Shown piece by piece: positions 21,513 through 34,503 of a DNA stretch of 64,000 nucleotides. The position numbers and the translations under genes were made by a program. Position 1 is the stretch's first letter; each line of letters begins with the position of its first letter. The DNA comes from Helopsaltes ochotensis. Taxonomy: Eukaryota; Chordata; Aves; Passeriformes; Locustellidae. The notes below the pieces were generated by a model, which worked only from the letters and a program-made list of their open reading frames with translations, did not search any database and had not been told where the DNA came from. The stretch spans positions 116,302-180,301 of the forward strand of contig VXBM01000573.1 of the NCBI GenBank assembly GCA_013400155.1, given 5' to 3'.

Positions 21513-21574
21513 TACATTAGGGATCACAATGGGAACTGTTCTGACTAAACTAATTAAAGATACATTAATATGCT

Positions 21575-21706
21575 GTCTCCCTATAGATGAGCACTGAAAG
21601 AAAAAGCCCCACTCCTTTTTAATATTTCTACAAAAATCCCTTTCTTTCTTTTAAGACTACTTCTCCAAGTAGTTTTCTTTTGTTATCCCAAGCCACTTAA
21701 TTCCCT
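21575..21706 (+). repeat. Dispersed repeat, copy B (132 bp)
   Basis: From GTCTCCCTATAGATGAGCAC to CTTAATTCCCT, this recurs in the same orientation at 23428-23558 with scattered changes. The family is unknown to me. Confidence 0.8.
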
Positions 21707-22529
21707 GATTTTTAAAAGCTACATGGTAATATAATCTGACTTCCTTTGTGGCCGAAGCAAAGATTTCCAATCTGTAATCTGTACATCTGTCTTACTGGCA
21801 TGTGCTATAATTCTAGTGAATTCTATTGCTTAAAAAATTGAAATTTTTTTCCTCCCTCCTCCATTCCTTCCAAAGGAAAATGCTTATATAATTTCTCTGC
21901 AAGATCTGAGAAGACAGTCTGTTTAAATGCTCTTAAATGTAGTGCTTCCTTGAACAATTTGTTTTACAGCTGGGAATATTCAAGGTGACTTATAAAGCCC
22001 TGGGTTCTAGTGAATCAGCCAGTTGGGGTTGGACAGTGTGGGGGCGAAAAGCCCTTGTTTTAAAATGCATGTTGTTTATTGCAATTTGCATTTGATTTAG
22101 TATAATAGAGTTTTTGAACATTTGACAGCGGTTCTCTATATCAGGTAGGCTTTTCTTTATACATGTATAGATTAAAACAGTATAGATATACATATATGCT
22201 CCTCTAAAATATTGTTTGTCTGGAGTGGAGTGTTTCTTGCAATCCCAGGCTGTTGCTGTGTTCCTGCACTGCCCTGCAGGAATTGCATGCTCCAGTGACT
22301 GTCTTCATTCCCATTCAGTGCATGCTCTCCTTGCTGGCAAGGACTTGGCAGCCAGGATGCTGCATCCAGCAGCTGCCATCTGGTACTTCCCACAGTTATT
22401 TTCAGTCCCTCCTCTGAATGCAGCAATCCTGGAGGTGATAAGAGAAGCGATGCTGGATGCTCCCCTTTCAACAGCTTCTGATTCTGTGAATGCTAATGGA
22501 ACTCTGCAGAGACCATTCTGAAGAATTGA

Positions 22530-22685
22530 CAGGGGCCAGGTGTTACATCCCTGGAAGTGTTCAAAAAGTGTGTGGATGTGGCTCTTGGGGATAGGGTTTA
22601 AAGGTGAACACAGTGATGCTGGTTAATGGTTGGATTTGATGATCTGGGAGGTCTTTGCAACTGTAATGATTTTATGATTTTCTAT
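22530..22685 (+). mobile_element. CR1 LINE 3' end, plus strand
   Basis: The conserved CR1 tail is visible: CATCCCTGGAAGTGTTCAA, then GGATGTGGC, GGTTAATGGTTGGATTTGATGAT and GAGGTCTTTGCAAC, ending with ATGATTTTATGATTTT, a decayed form of the ATTCTATGATT terminal repeat. It is 5'-truncated, as most CR1 copies are. Confidence 0.85.
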
Positions 22686-22834
22686 TAATTTACTTACTCT
22701 GTGAAAAACTGCTACTTGCCTTTAACTGGGTGTCCTCTAGCCCAGGAATAACTTGTTTGCACAGATTGCTTTTCTTCTGTCTTTTTCTTATGGGCAGATA
22801 AGATGCCAGCTACATGCTTTATGAACTCTGGTCA

Positions 22835-22867
22835 GAGATTAATGCATCTCTGAGATGCATTAGTCTC
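22835..22867. repeat. 33-nt hairpin (16-bp arms, 1-nt spacer)
   Basis: GAGATTAATGCATCTC, T, GAGATGCATTAGTCTC: the arms pair with one mismatch. Nothing downstream (no T run) suggests a terminator or RNA gene. Confidence 0.7.
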
Positions 22868-23372
22868 AGAGATTTATGTCAAGCACTGGGCATGCGTGTC
22901 CTATGTAGAGTCTGGGCCCTTTTTTACTCAGCTGCAGGAACTGGTGTGCATTTTGTCCACCGCGCATATCCTAGGACACAGACACTGCAGGCGTCTTGCT
23001 CTGATTGCTCACATTAGCTGGCTCTGGTCCGGGTCCTCCTCTGATGGTCAGATAAACCTTGTGGGTGGCTGGGAACAGCAAGCTGGCTTAGCTGCTCCAC
23101 CCTGTTTTAGTCACTCATTAGTAGTGTCAAAAATAGTCCCAGACTGCAGTGACAAACACTTTACCAAGCACGGCAATCCCGGTCCAGGGTAAAAGTGTTG
23201 TTGCACCGCTTTGTTCTGTGTTCTGTTTTTCTGAGTGTCTGGTTTAAAAAATTGCATGTTTTAGGTTCAGAGCTCTATTCCACTTAACTGCTGACCCACT
23301 GAGAGTTTGGTGCTCCTCTGAGCTAGCATATGTCATTGTACTTGGAGGATTTCAGCAGAAAACTGATGCAAA

Positions 23373-23558
23373 CTGCTTTTCAGAAGCTCCTTTTTCCCCA
23401 GATAGAACCACCACTTCCCATAACTCCGTCTCCCTATAGATGAGCACTGAAAATACCCCCCACTTCTTTTTAATATTTCTACAAAAATCCCCTTCTTCTC
23501 TTTTAAGAATACTTCTGCAAGTAGTTTTCTTTTGTTATCCAAAGTTACTTAATTCCCT
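23373..23558 (+). repeat. Dispersed repeat, copy C (composite)
   Basis: The left part (23373-23426, CAGATAGAACCACCACTTCCC) matches copy A at 13056-13113. The right part (23428-23558) matches copy B at 21575-21706. It therefore shows the order of the two halves in the parent element. Confidence 0.75.
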
Positions 23559-25318
23559 TCCCTTGGTATCCAGGGAGGGTTTCAGTATCACAGGCTATGG
23601 CAGAGGGCTGTGTGTTACTGGTCTGACAATATTGCTGCAGAAGCAGCTGCACGGTGGTCATATCCCACAGATCACAATTTATTTACTGAGGAGGTGCAAA
23701 AGTGGCTGAGAGGTGGGCAGGCAGCAGCTGGGCTCTCCAGGACAGCACAGAGGATGTTTTCAGGTGCCTGGAGCCATAATGGAGCTGGCTGAGCCAATGT
23801 GAGTGAACTCAGATGCAGTGTTCCCCAAAGCAGGGTCCAGCAGGAGTGCCCAGGGTCCCCTGTGAGCCACCATGAACCTGGCTGAGCCCAGTGCCAGGAA
23901 TTCACTGCTGATTCATGCTGTCCCCAAGTTGGTTTCTAGGTGGGGGTTAAGATGGGTACAGCAAAACCCTCAGAAAAGTGGCTGCTTCCCTGACCTTCAA
24001 CCTCACATCTGTACCCCCATCTCCTTCCAGCCCAGGATTTGCAAGTTCTGGATTTGTGTCTGACCATGGACATTTGTGTTTTCCCCATCCTCCTTTCTCC
24101 AAAAGGCTAATGCTGCAATCAGCACAGGCTTATAAAAATATTATCAAGCAGCATTTCATTCTGGAACATGACAGTATTACAGCTCTTGCTTTTAACCTCT
24201 CCACCTGAGGTAGGGATAAAATAACAGCTCTTTCCCTATGGAAATACAAAGTTTCTATGTGCAGAATTATAAAGCAATCAATTAGCTTACAATACTGTGT
24301 TTTCCCAGAGTGAGGTGTCACTTTAGATAGATCCCTCTGCCAAACAGAAAAAAACAAATTGAGTGGATGGAAGGAAACTGAATGTACTGAGCACCCAAAG
24401 GGTGCTCATCTCCCGTGACTGAGCACAACCTAAAACAATCCTGTATAAGCTGCCTGTTGGACACTGTCACCCTGAGCCTGGAGAGCAGTGCAAAAGCACC
24501 CACGCTTCACGGGCTCCATGTGAGCTGCCTGAACATCAAGTCTCAAGCATGTGCTGGATAAATGATATATAGGAGAAGTTGCCATCTGCAGCTCCCCAGC
24601 CAAGGAACAATGTGTGTAGTCTGGGTGTTGTGCTCAACCCACCCCTGGGAAAAAACATCAAGTAATTAAAAATGATAGGCAATAAGGAAAGTCCTCCAGC
24701 TGGACTTTTTGATGCATAAAGTTGTTTGGTTTTTCTTTTCTAGGGTAGACTAAGTAGATTCTAAGGAAAACTTCCTGGCTTTAGTGAAGCTCTCACATAA
24801 CCAAGACATTTGAGGCATGTGATACTATCACAGTTCCACACCACATTGTTGATGCTGGATTTCTGCCACATTTAAAGAAAAGATTAGCATGTAAACACTG
24901 TTTTTCCCCCTCCTTTCCAAGGTTGCACTAATGATTACTGTAAGTGTGCAAAGAACAATCAGGCATTATTTTGCGTGCAAATGACAAAGTGACTTGGCTA
25001 GCAGAACAGGATTAAGGATTGTGCCACTTATGGGTGCCCAACAACAGAGTTTGCTGCATAGCACAAAGGTGAGTGATTTACTCTGAGTAAAAGAGCAGGG
25101 GCAGGAGTGTTTCCACTCTGCTCCATGCAGGATTTAAGCCTCTTGCTGACATCTACATTTGCAAGCAGAGCATGAAATTATTGCCCAACACTTGCCCTGG
25201 ACGACTGGGATGGTTTTTCTGGGTTCAAGTCTGTAGGACCAGTATCACAGTTGCACCACCGTTTCCTAAAAAAAAAAAATTACAGATTATTAACAAAAAA
25301 AATCTATTTATTAGATGG

Positions 25319-26044
25319 TGTTATAAGCAAAGCTAGGAATTAATTCATGCCCTTGATAACACTCTATGAAAATTGTTGAAAGTTAAAAGATATTAATGTA
25401 TTAAATATACCAAATATGTGCTGTACCACTTAACCATGTAAAAATCAGATTACAAAACCCCAGACCCTAGGAGGAACTTCATTAACATCTGAAGATGTCT
25501 TGGACCAGGACAACAGACTAACTACCCAGATAAGGGCAATCATCACCTTGCTGAGAAGGCCTGATACCATCTGGGTGGTATCTCTGGACCCTGGTGATGG
25601 GAATTGAAGAGGTTTCCCGTAAATCCATGAAGATTGCCATCTCTGACGGGAAGGACCATTCAACTCGAGAGAGGAAGAATGGAATTGGCCATGAATATCC
25701 CGATACCAAGAGAGGAAGAATGGAATTGGCCATGAATATCCCGATACCAAGAGAGGAAGAATGGAATTGGCCATGAATATCCGATACCGGACTGTTGAAT
25801 AGAACTGCATTACAAAATTGAGCCTAAGGGCATAAAAACTGTATAAAACCCAGGCTTCGCCTGCAGTACATTGTGAACTGGGGAAAGGGCTGTTGGTGAG
25901 AAAGACGGTTTGTCCCCTGTTCACCAGTGTCAATCCCCGGGCTCAGCATCTTTTATTTTGGTGGTGGATTCTGTTTTTTTTATTCCAAATTGTTATTAAT
26001 AAATTTCTTTATATTAAACAATCCGGTTTTATTTGTCCATAACA
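25319..26044 (+). mobile_element. Solo LTR related to the provirus (726 bp)
   Basis: Begins TGTTATAAGC and ends CCATAACA, flanked by ATGG on both sides (25315-25318 and 26045-26048), a 4-bp duplication. TATAAAA is at 25842-25848 and AATAAA at 25998-26003. It shares with the proviral LTR the AATTAATTCATGC start, the TGAACTGGGGAAAGGGC-like region, the GGTTTGTCCCCTGTTCACCAG block and the TTGTTATTAATAAATTT signal. It is diverged but clearly the same family group. Internal sequence was lost by LTR-LTR recombination (inference). Confidence 0.9.
25669..25788 (+). repeat. Tandem repeat, three copies of a 41-bp unit in the solo LTR U3
   Basis: Unit GAGAGGAAGAATGGAATTGG followed by CCATGAATATCCCGATACCAA; copies begin at 25669, 25710 and 25751. 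The third is one C shorter and incomplete. It lies upstream of the LTR TATA box, where retroviral enhancers are often repeated. Confidence 0.92.
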
Positions 26045-26048
26045 ATGG

Positions 26049-29000
26049 GTTTAAGGCATAAAATCCCTGTGTATCACCTCTAAGATGAACAGATTTGGTC
26101 AGTGGGGCTCCTTCCCTGCAAGCCACAACTGAGCTGCTGGTAGGGGACAGGGCTGGAGGATGAGCTGGGTCTGATGACAAGGCTTTGAGGTCTGCCCTTC
26201 AAAACTCACTGTTGTGGAGCTTGCCTCGCAGGAACACTCGTGGGATGGTGACAATGGGGAAGATCAGGAAGTGTCTCATCCCTGCAAGGCATCCTGGGCA
26301 GCATCCTCCTGGCCTAGGCACAAACGAGAACCCCCCTGCCTGCACAGAAATCTGTTGTCTGCCCACAGGCTGTGTAGCGGTATCTCAAAAAGCAGTCACA
26401 TCTATTTGGAGTCTGTTTTTTTTTCTTGCTTCACAGGCAAGCAGCCTGAAAATACTGTTGAGAAATGACAGTTTGGGAAGCAGCTCTGGAATCATCCTGC
26501 AGGGTGCTGATGCTGCAGCAGGCTGCCAGGCAGGTCTGATTCCAGGCAGTTTTCCCACACCGACAGGCTGCAGGGCACAAAACTACCGTGTAACAGTGAC
26601 TAATGAGAGCGGCTGCCTGTCTCTATGAAGAAGCTTGGGAAGGGAGGGGTTTCAGGGAAATAAGAACCTTTCCTATTTCTCCTCCCTGCCTGGGAAAAAT
26701 GATTTCCATGGTTTTGCAAACTGGGGAGTATGAGAGCCAGATTTATACCCCTGTGCAAATCCACCCCTGGTGTCTCATACACACAGCTGGAGCAGGCACA
26801 AAAACCTGCTTTATTGTGAACTGAAAAGCCCAGGATTTCCCGGCCTGATTCTGCCTTTTATGCTTATGAAGGCAGACACAGCCTCCCTCAGATGCAGTGG
26901 AGCATCAGGAGCTGCAGCTGTGGCAGTCCTGCCCATGCCTCTGATTTTGTTTATGTCAATAAGAGCAGGAATGTTGCACATCACTGTAGGCAGGACCAAA
27001 GGAAGAAATTAGTGTCTCTAGTCTCTCTGGCTCAGTTTGTGCAGTTCTGGGATTGTGTTCATCTTTTTTAGCAATCTTGAAAGGAGGGAAGATAATCTGT
27101 AATTAAATCAATACATATGTAAAGGAGCATCTGCCACAGAACCAGTTTTATTTCTTTGTGTTAAACATGTATTTCTGTTGATGCATTATTTTTGACATAT
27201 TCTTTGTATATAAGGGTATAATTAAATTGGATTTTGGCTTGATTTAAGAATTAAATGAGTCAAATCATTCTAAGCATTTGCAGGACTTCTTAATCTGTTA
27301 CATTGGCTCTTGATGTGTGTTTTTGAGGCTGTCTCGACTGCCAGCTACTTTGATGACTTATAATTATTCAGAAGTAAGTTTGGGTAAATTATTCAGGTAA
27401 TAACCAGTTTTTGGGTTTTCAGTGATGAAATGTGGCTGGATGTGAAACTAAGAGCCCTTCTTGCTAGCCTATATTCAGATCTGTTTTTTTCTAGACTTCT
27501 CTAAGATCCCTTTGAAAGCAATGGCTTCAATCACTTCAGTCTAATTCCTTGGTGGCTCTAAAATCAAGTAAGTCTATTTCATTCTTCTGGCTTATAGGAA
27601 AAATACTGAGAGCCTGTAGTCTTTATGGCATGAAAGAAGACACTGTTATTGCCCATTTAGGAAATTAGTCTGGTCTTGCCTTTTGTCTGAATACTCTGTG
27701 CTGCTGTGTAACTGAATATCCAGGGATAAATATGATCCATTATTTTTCATTTGTTTTCAGAAATTGGACCTCTCTAAATCTCTCTTTAAAAAATTTAATG
27801 TCTTCCTAGCTGATCTCTTTGGAAAAATAATAGTACTAGTGTTTGTGCTGTGATCATTCACCCTGCAGTGACACTCCAGCGGTTGCTGGGCTTCTGTGTT
27901 GTGCCTGGCTGCTGCTGATGTGTGGGTGGCAGGGGCAGAGGATGAGCATCTCCTCCTAACTTGGGAAGTCCAGCTGTGTCAGTACAGCTCAGTCAGGAAG
28001 GTTACTTGGTCTCATCCTATTACATATGGATTTTTTCTGCGACAGGTTTTGACACATGTGCATAGTCCCCTGTGTCACTGGATCAAGCAAATGCTGCATC
28101 TCTCTTTGCTTTCTGGGGTTTTTCTCTTTATCTCCTACCTTGTGTCACTTTCACCTCTGTGATGGAAGGAGAGTAAGAGCAGACAAAACAGCAAATCCAA
28201 ATGTCTCGCTGCTTCTGCATATTGCAGCGTCTGGTAGCTATCACTCCTTGTGCTTGAGGGTGTGCAATGTATTTGCACATGTGCCATCAGGTTTGCCTCC
28301 GCTTTGTGAGTGCACTCATGGTGCTGCTGGGGCTCATGATTGATACATGTGCAGCTCCCTGGGCGATAGATGCCATGTCATGATGCTGGCATGGTAATTC
28401 CAAGAGGATCCATCAGGACAAGGCTCATCCCCTGTGGAGATGTTCAGAATGAAAAAATGCTCAGTAAACCAAAGGACTTTGATATTTGTCACACTCTGCT
28501 ACTGCTGCAGTCCTAGAATAGTCCATTGACTGTATAAACAGCAAAAGACCCAAGAATAAGTAATGGTTTAGAGCAAGGAACACAAATAATTCCTTTTTGC
28601 CTTTTGATAAAAGAGGAAGATATTTGGTAAAGCCACCTGCAATGCCCAGTGGAAGAAGGATAATGCAGAGTTCATGCCTGCTCCAGGCACAATGCTTTGC
28701 ATGTGCCTTAGTCCTCAAAAGGTGACAGTAACAGACTGCAGGCAAGCCAGATCTTCTTCCTAAGCTCCAGGCTCCAACAGCTATCACTACTTCCCAGGAA
28801 GCCACATTGTGTCCCAGAGCTGCTGTCAAACAGTGTAGTGTGGGAGGCAAAGTTTCCATCAGGTTTAGCTTGGAGAAGTGCCACGTTACTGCACTTCATC
28901 AGTAAAACCAGTGAATTCTCAGGACTGAGAAAATGAAAGCTGTAGAGCAGCTTGGCAAGGATCAGACAAGGTGAATCAGGGAGAAAAATGTTTCTCTTGC

Positions 29001-32000
29001 AGTGTGTGGCCAAACTGTGGTGCTTCCAGCTCAGGGATGCTCTGGGGGCCAGCAGGAAGCACAGTTCTCTCCTAAATGCAACTCTCTGGATGTAACCCCA
29101 GTGTAGGAAGTTACAAGCAAACTTTGATGTGCACAAGGTGGATCCTTAATTTGCTTGGTTATCAGCTGCTCTTGGAGATCAGCATTGATCTTTGATCATT
29201 TGATCTACATTTGATTTTAATGTAGGATGGCTTTTATGCCTGGTGTCTCCTGAGCTCCAACTGGACAGGGCTGGAATCGTAACCCAGCCATGTAATTGTT
29301 CCATGTGATGGTGTGTGCTGAGCATCACGCAACCCCATCCCACATCCTCTAATGTTGTGTGTATGGACCAGAACCATTGGGCAATGTGTTGCTAATCCAG
29401 GGGAGAGCTCTTGCCACCACCACACCTTGCAGGAACACAGAAATTCAGGAATTGTGTCTGGTCAGTTCTTCCTTGTCCCTAATCACATTGCAGAGCTGCG
29501 AGTGCTGGGGTTTGGTACTCATAACGACTGCACATTGAACAGATGTATGAAACCCTCAAGGGTTCCGCATTAATTTAGCACTTTAATATCCCCAGTAGGG
29601 GTATGGAATTCAAGAACATTTAATTTCCCATGCAGACTTCTGACCTTTTTCCTACCTGGGGCATAATTGTAAGAACGACTCACTGGCACCTTGCCACCCA
29701 GCAGGAGCCACCACGCTGCAAAGGGTTGTAGTGGCTGCTGTTAGGGAAGAAATTTCCTCCTTATTCTGGGATGCAGCAGAAAGTTTCCCCATCCTATTAT
29801 CACAGATTATCCACAGGCTGTGAAGAGGACATGGCAGTGGAGGTTTTCAGGGAATATTGCTTCTCTTGTGCCATGCAAGAAGGGCCCCCACTCTGTGGTA
29901 TGCCCTCACCTGTGCAAAGGGATTGTAAACTATGCTTCTTCCCAAGTCTGGAGAGATGTATCTCAGGGTTTTGGTAAATTTGCTTAGAGCAAAGAGTGAT
30001 TATCCACTTCTTTTCTGTGTGATAGTGCCTTTGACCATGACCAAAGGGAACCTGGAGAACCTGGTGTGGATATCAGTGGAAACAGTGTTTGGCAGCTCCT
30101 GAAATGGGCTAAAAGGATATAGTTTGTCTTAGAGATACCTGTTGCCTACTGTTGATGAAATCTGACCTTTCCATACAGTTCTTTCCAGGCACTTCGGACC
30201 CCAGGCTCTATTCTCCTGGGAGATGCCTGTCCATCCTCACCACACAGGGTGGAAATCTCACTTTACATCTTCTGCCTGTGATCTCAGGTATGTGAAGGAA
30301 GGTGATGTGAGAGCTCTGGGTTTGCACAAAACACTTTCAGGATTTTTTGAAAACTGGGTCTCATTCTCAGAGACCTGAATCATGTGCTTCTACCCTCTAG
30401 GACAAGCTCACTGGGTTTTCTGGCTATTGCAGACCTGGAGTTCTTCTACCTAAAGTCTTCTGAGGCTGCTTAAAGCAGCAACCAGTGCTCAGAAAACAAA
30501 CCTAGTAAACATTAGAAGGAGATTTTGTTACAACCTGGTTTTGTGGTTCATGATAGTTTTGCAGGGGTGGGTACTGTGGTGTGAACCTACTTTTGGTTCC
30601 ATTGATTTTTTTGCCCTGCAAAACTTAAAAAACCCCACCTGAGTCCTTTTCTCAAAGATCCCAAAGACCACTCCAGAGGTTACATACCCTGCTGTTATGA
30701 AGAGAATTTGGGCCAGATTTGGCTTCCTGCACCAGTTCCAGGCTGTGACTTAGAGATTGTCTGCATGACATGTCAGTGCAACACAGCTGAGAAGCTGTGT
30801 TCTTGTGGCTGCACTAAGATTCAGCATTGCACTACATCATTAGTATCTGTAGTGACTCAGTTCAGTTCTTGCAAAATTAGGGTGAATTCTTGGATAATGA
30901 AGCCAGGAAGGGCAGTGATGTTCCTCAGGAGCTGCATTGCAGAGTGGGAACTCAAGGGTAGTTCATGGGAGGGCTGAGACCCTGTGGTGGGTTTACCTTG
31001 CTGTCAAGGTCCCACCCAGTCACTCAACAAGACAGGGGAGGAAGATAAGACGAAAAAGCTTTGACATAAGGGCCTGAATATTACTCTACAATTACCATCA
31101 TGTCCAAAACAGACTGGGTAGGCCAGAGTGCAGGGGAGATTTTGCTTATCCTGCAGCCTCGCTTTGAGATACAATACACTCTGAAATTATATTGCTCTGC
31201 AGATTAGCACTGGCATAGTGATTATTTTCTATATAAGCTGAATCTATTTGGCTGTTTATATCTCTGGATCTTTACCCAGCAACAGAGATGCCTCATTTTG
31301 CCAGTGATGAAACTGAGACGAGGTGGCTTATCTGAGGTAACATAAGCAACCAGACACAGGCAGCAAGAGAAAGTGAGTGTCCTACCTTCCTGATCTCTCC
31401 ATCTATATGCCCAGATCCCAAAGGCAAACAGGATCCATATCCTGGTTGGCTTATGGCCTGCAAAGGAATATAATGAGGCTGATGCTGAGGGAACAGATTA
31501 GGATGTGCTTTAGGTTTTCATTCCTTTCTGTCCAACCACTGAACCTGGTTTCTGGTGTGATTCCCCCCAGTTACTGTCATAGAGATGACAAGATGGTGAT
31601 TGTTGCACGTTCATGTTCCCCTCCCTAAACACTGGGGAGAAATGGTCCTTTTTCCCCTGTCCTTAGGCTTAATGCCTGTGGTATTTTCCTTGAACACCAC
31701 AGGGTGTTTGGGGTTTTCTTTTCACTGTGTTTTGCAGCAAGTGGCCATTTCAGCATTCAAGCCTCTCTGACTGCATCACCTCTGTGTAGTACTTCCCTCT
31801 GGGTGTGCAGGGGGTTTTAGGCCAAAGATTTTCCACTTTGAAATAATGTTTCTTTTATGTTAAAAGAGAGCTACAGCCTCTGAGTTTTGGTGACTCATTC
31901 AAGTGAGTGAGAAGAAATACATCCAAGAGCCTGGGCTTATTTGGGAGCTGCTCTGGAAAGAAAACGTGTCCTGAAAAACATCTGTGTGTCCCCAGGCCAG

Positions 32001-33927
32001 GTATCATCAGCCAAAGTAAGGGCATTGTTGTTCCAAGGGGGCGTGGGGATGTGCTGCCAGGGACTCTGGATGAGCTTGGGCACCAGCAAAGAAGCTTAAA
32101 TCCCATGGCCCTGCTGTTTGATGTGGTGATCTGGACCCATAAGTAGCACCCACCCATGAGGCACATAGCTCTGTGTCTGATTTACTGTGCATGCATTATA
32201 TTTGCAGGAGTCTTCTCCATGAGAAACTTGTTCCTCTGGTGTGGCTTCATCCTGGGGGACCTGCATATGCATAATCATCTCATTATGGTGTTTTTTTAGC
32301 CCCATCATCTTCTGAAACAGAGTGCTTGAGAAACCATGTTTCTCTGGCTTTTTCTACACAATTTTTTCACGTCTTACGGGAAAGCTCTGGCAAGTGTGAA
32401 GCAGCCGACACTTTCAGGGGTTTCCAGCCACCAGTCCATCACAGCCTGAGTATGGTGGGAGAGGGGCTGGGCATGGGGATGCCAGATGCACCTCTGGCCC
32501 CTGTGGTAAATGTGAGATGAGCTGAGGTCTCAGCCTCTGTAAATAGACAGTGAGCTCCAAGAAGAACCCTATGTGTGCCAGTAAGAGCAGACAGTAGGCC
32601 AGTAAGACATTTCTGGTACCTAGAAACTAGTGGCTTTTGTCCCAGCATCAGCAGGATGCAGGAGCTGGGGCTGCAGCATCATCCTGGAGATGCCCTGCTT
32701 GCATATCATAGCCTTGCTGGCTGTGATCCACCCCGGCTGGAGCCACCTCTGATGGCTCTGATTGTTGATTGTGCTGCTCAGATATTTGTACTCAGCCCAG
32801 AGTCAGGAATTCCGACAAAAGGGGGACATACACTTCTGTCTAGGGGTTGTCTACATTCCTTTGGCCATAAGCAGAGCCAGCTGAGCAAGGTCAGTGCCCA
32901 GCCCAACCCCAGGCTTTGCACTCCCTCTGGTCATGGTGTCAGGGTTGCCAGGCTGGCCTGGGTGTTGTCACCCACTCTTCCCTGCTGTGGCTGCCAGTGT
33001 TTGGGCTGAGCAGATGCTGAGCCAACCCTACTCCCATAGACCATGAGGAAAGCCACTGTGCACCTTGACAAGGCACTCACCAATCATGAGGTGCTCCTTC
33101 CTTGCAAAGGAAACCTGCACCTGAGGTCTCCTCAGACAGAGAAATTCCTGAAACATAATTGCTTTATGAAAACCATACTTCCTCTTTTCTTTAAGCAGGT
33201 CTTGTCCCTGGCATCAGCACAAAGAACGTTATTATGTCAGCAACAGCTTTTGCATCTTTACTTTGCTGTTTTCCCCACAAAGCCCTTTGCTCTGCAGCCT
33301 GAACTGTGACCACATCCCTGGGCCACTGAGCAGGTGAGGCAGCATGTGAGGCAGAGTGTAGGACTTCTCTGGTGTGTCCTGTGGCACAAAATCCCAGCAT
33401 GGAGACCTTGCATTTTTAGCCACAATTTTCCAGGTGGCTGTGTGAGGCAGGGATGGAGGTATGGATGGGCAGTGAGAGGAGTCGGAGGAATCAGTAGATG
33501 GCAGAGTTGTTCTCTGCTCTCTGCTGTTCCTCTCACAGGTTCACAGGTTGGATTTGTTATCAAGATTATGCCCCAAGGCTGGAGATATTCAGCCTGCTGA
33601 GCATTCCCACACATCCCAGTGACACAACTGCAACAGGAGTGGAAGCATGCAGAGAAAGGGCTCCATGTGATGCCATTATGACCTGCTCAGAGCACCCCGG
33701 TTTATAGCTCTGAGGCAAAAGGGCTGTGTGACACATTGCAGTGTCTATACATGCATGGAAAGCAGCACTGCTCTGCCTTTGCATTGCTTTGCAAGAGATT
33801 CAAGGTTGGTTTTGCTGCCTCTGACTTTGTATGCAGTGTCTTGGTTGGGTTCCCAGACTGTGATGGCTGTGTTACAGATACCGCGGCAATTTGTGTTTTA
33901 TATCAAGTATATATTAAACAGGAGATT
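26049..33927. other. Intergenic region, mostly unique sequence
   Basis: About 7.9 kb with no recognised gene. The only repeat I can support is an old LTR-like fragment at 30982-31130. Open frames up to about 145 codons occur on both strands but show no motif, no consistent splice context and no composition change. Confidence 0.6.
30982..31130 (+). repeat. Old LTR-like fragment
   Basis: CCTGTGGTGGGTTTACCTTG, then CCCACCCAGTCACTC, ACAGGGGAGGAAGATAAGACG and CAATTACCATCATG resemble the start of a common avian LTR family that begins TGTGGTGGGTT, recalled from memory and diverged. The family name is not certain. Confidence 0.45.
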
Positions 33928-34503
33928 GAGTTATAAGGGTTTTTCTAAACCAGCTATTCCTTGGAGGAATCCTTTTTGCCAGGAAGGGATTTCTCATTCA
34001 GTCCTGTGGTATTTGAAGAACAATAGCTTGCCAGCCCCACAGTTACCAAGGAAGAACCGCTGAAGAGACACCACCCGAGAGAGATAAGGAGAAAAGGATG
34101 ATTAAGCGCTAGATGAAGACCAGCCCGCCCACAGAGGGGGAACCAGCAGGGAAATAGCACAAAAAGAAAACATATAAAAGACAGGAATTTGAGGGACTAA
34201 TTATCTTGTTTTCGGGATGGGGTGACCAAGGGAAGAAGGGGAGAGCAGGGATGGTGTAGCCTCAGGCAAGTTTTTCTGTATAAAAGACATCCAGAATGAG
34301 GGCTCAGGGTGAGACCAGAGGGAAACTCTGTCCATTTGAAGACAGGTTTTTGACTCTCACCCAGTCCTGATCCCGGGCTCAGGGCTGTAATTGAGGGTGG
34401 CTTTTTACTCATAACCCAAATTAATCCGAAATTCTGTTTGCCAAAGTTCCAATAAATTTATTTACTTGTTTTAATCCGGTTATTGGCATTTTCATTTATA
34501 ACA
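33928..34503 (+). mobile_element. Probable solo LTR, third copy of the provirus-like group
   Basis: The 3' end is clear: AATAAA at 34451-34456, then TTAATCCGGTTATTGG ... ATTTATAACA ending at 34503, like the ends of the LTRs at 15448 and 26044. TATAAAAG lies at 34173-34180 in U3-like position. The 5' end is placed at about GAGTTATAAGGG by comparison with TGTTATAAGC of the solo LTR. The terminal TG is not intact and no duplication was found, so the start may be off by up to about 60 bp. Confidence 0.6.

Larger units (their letters stand above)
21513..25314. other. Intergenic region between provirus and solo LTR
   Basis: No gene recognised. It holds two copies of a dispersed repeat, a CR1 3' end and a near-perfect hairpin, all listed separately. 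The many short open frames show no conserved motif. Confidence 0.6.

Noticed and set aside
33866..33900. Alternative 5' ends (TGTTACAG or TGTTTTATA) for the LTR near 34 kb
   Set aside because: Neither gives a target duplication nor resembles the related LTR starts as well as GTTATAAGGG does.
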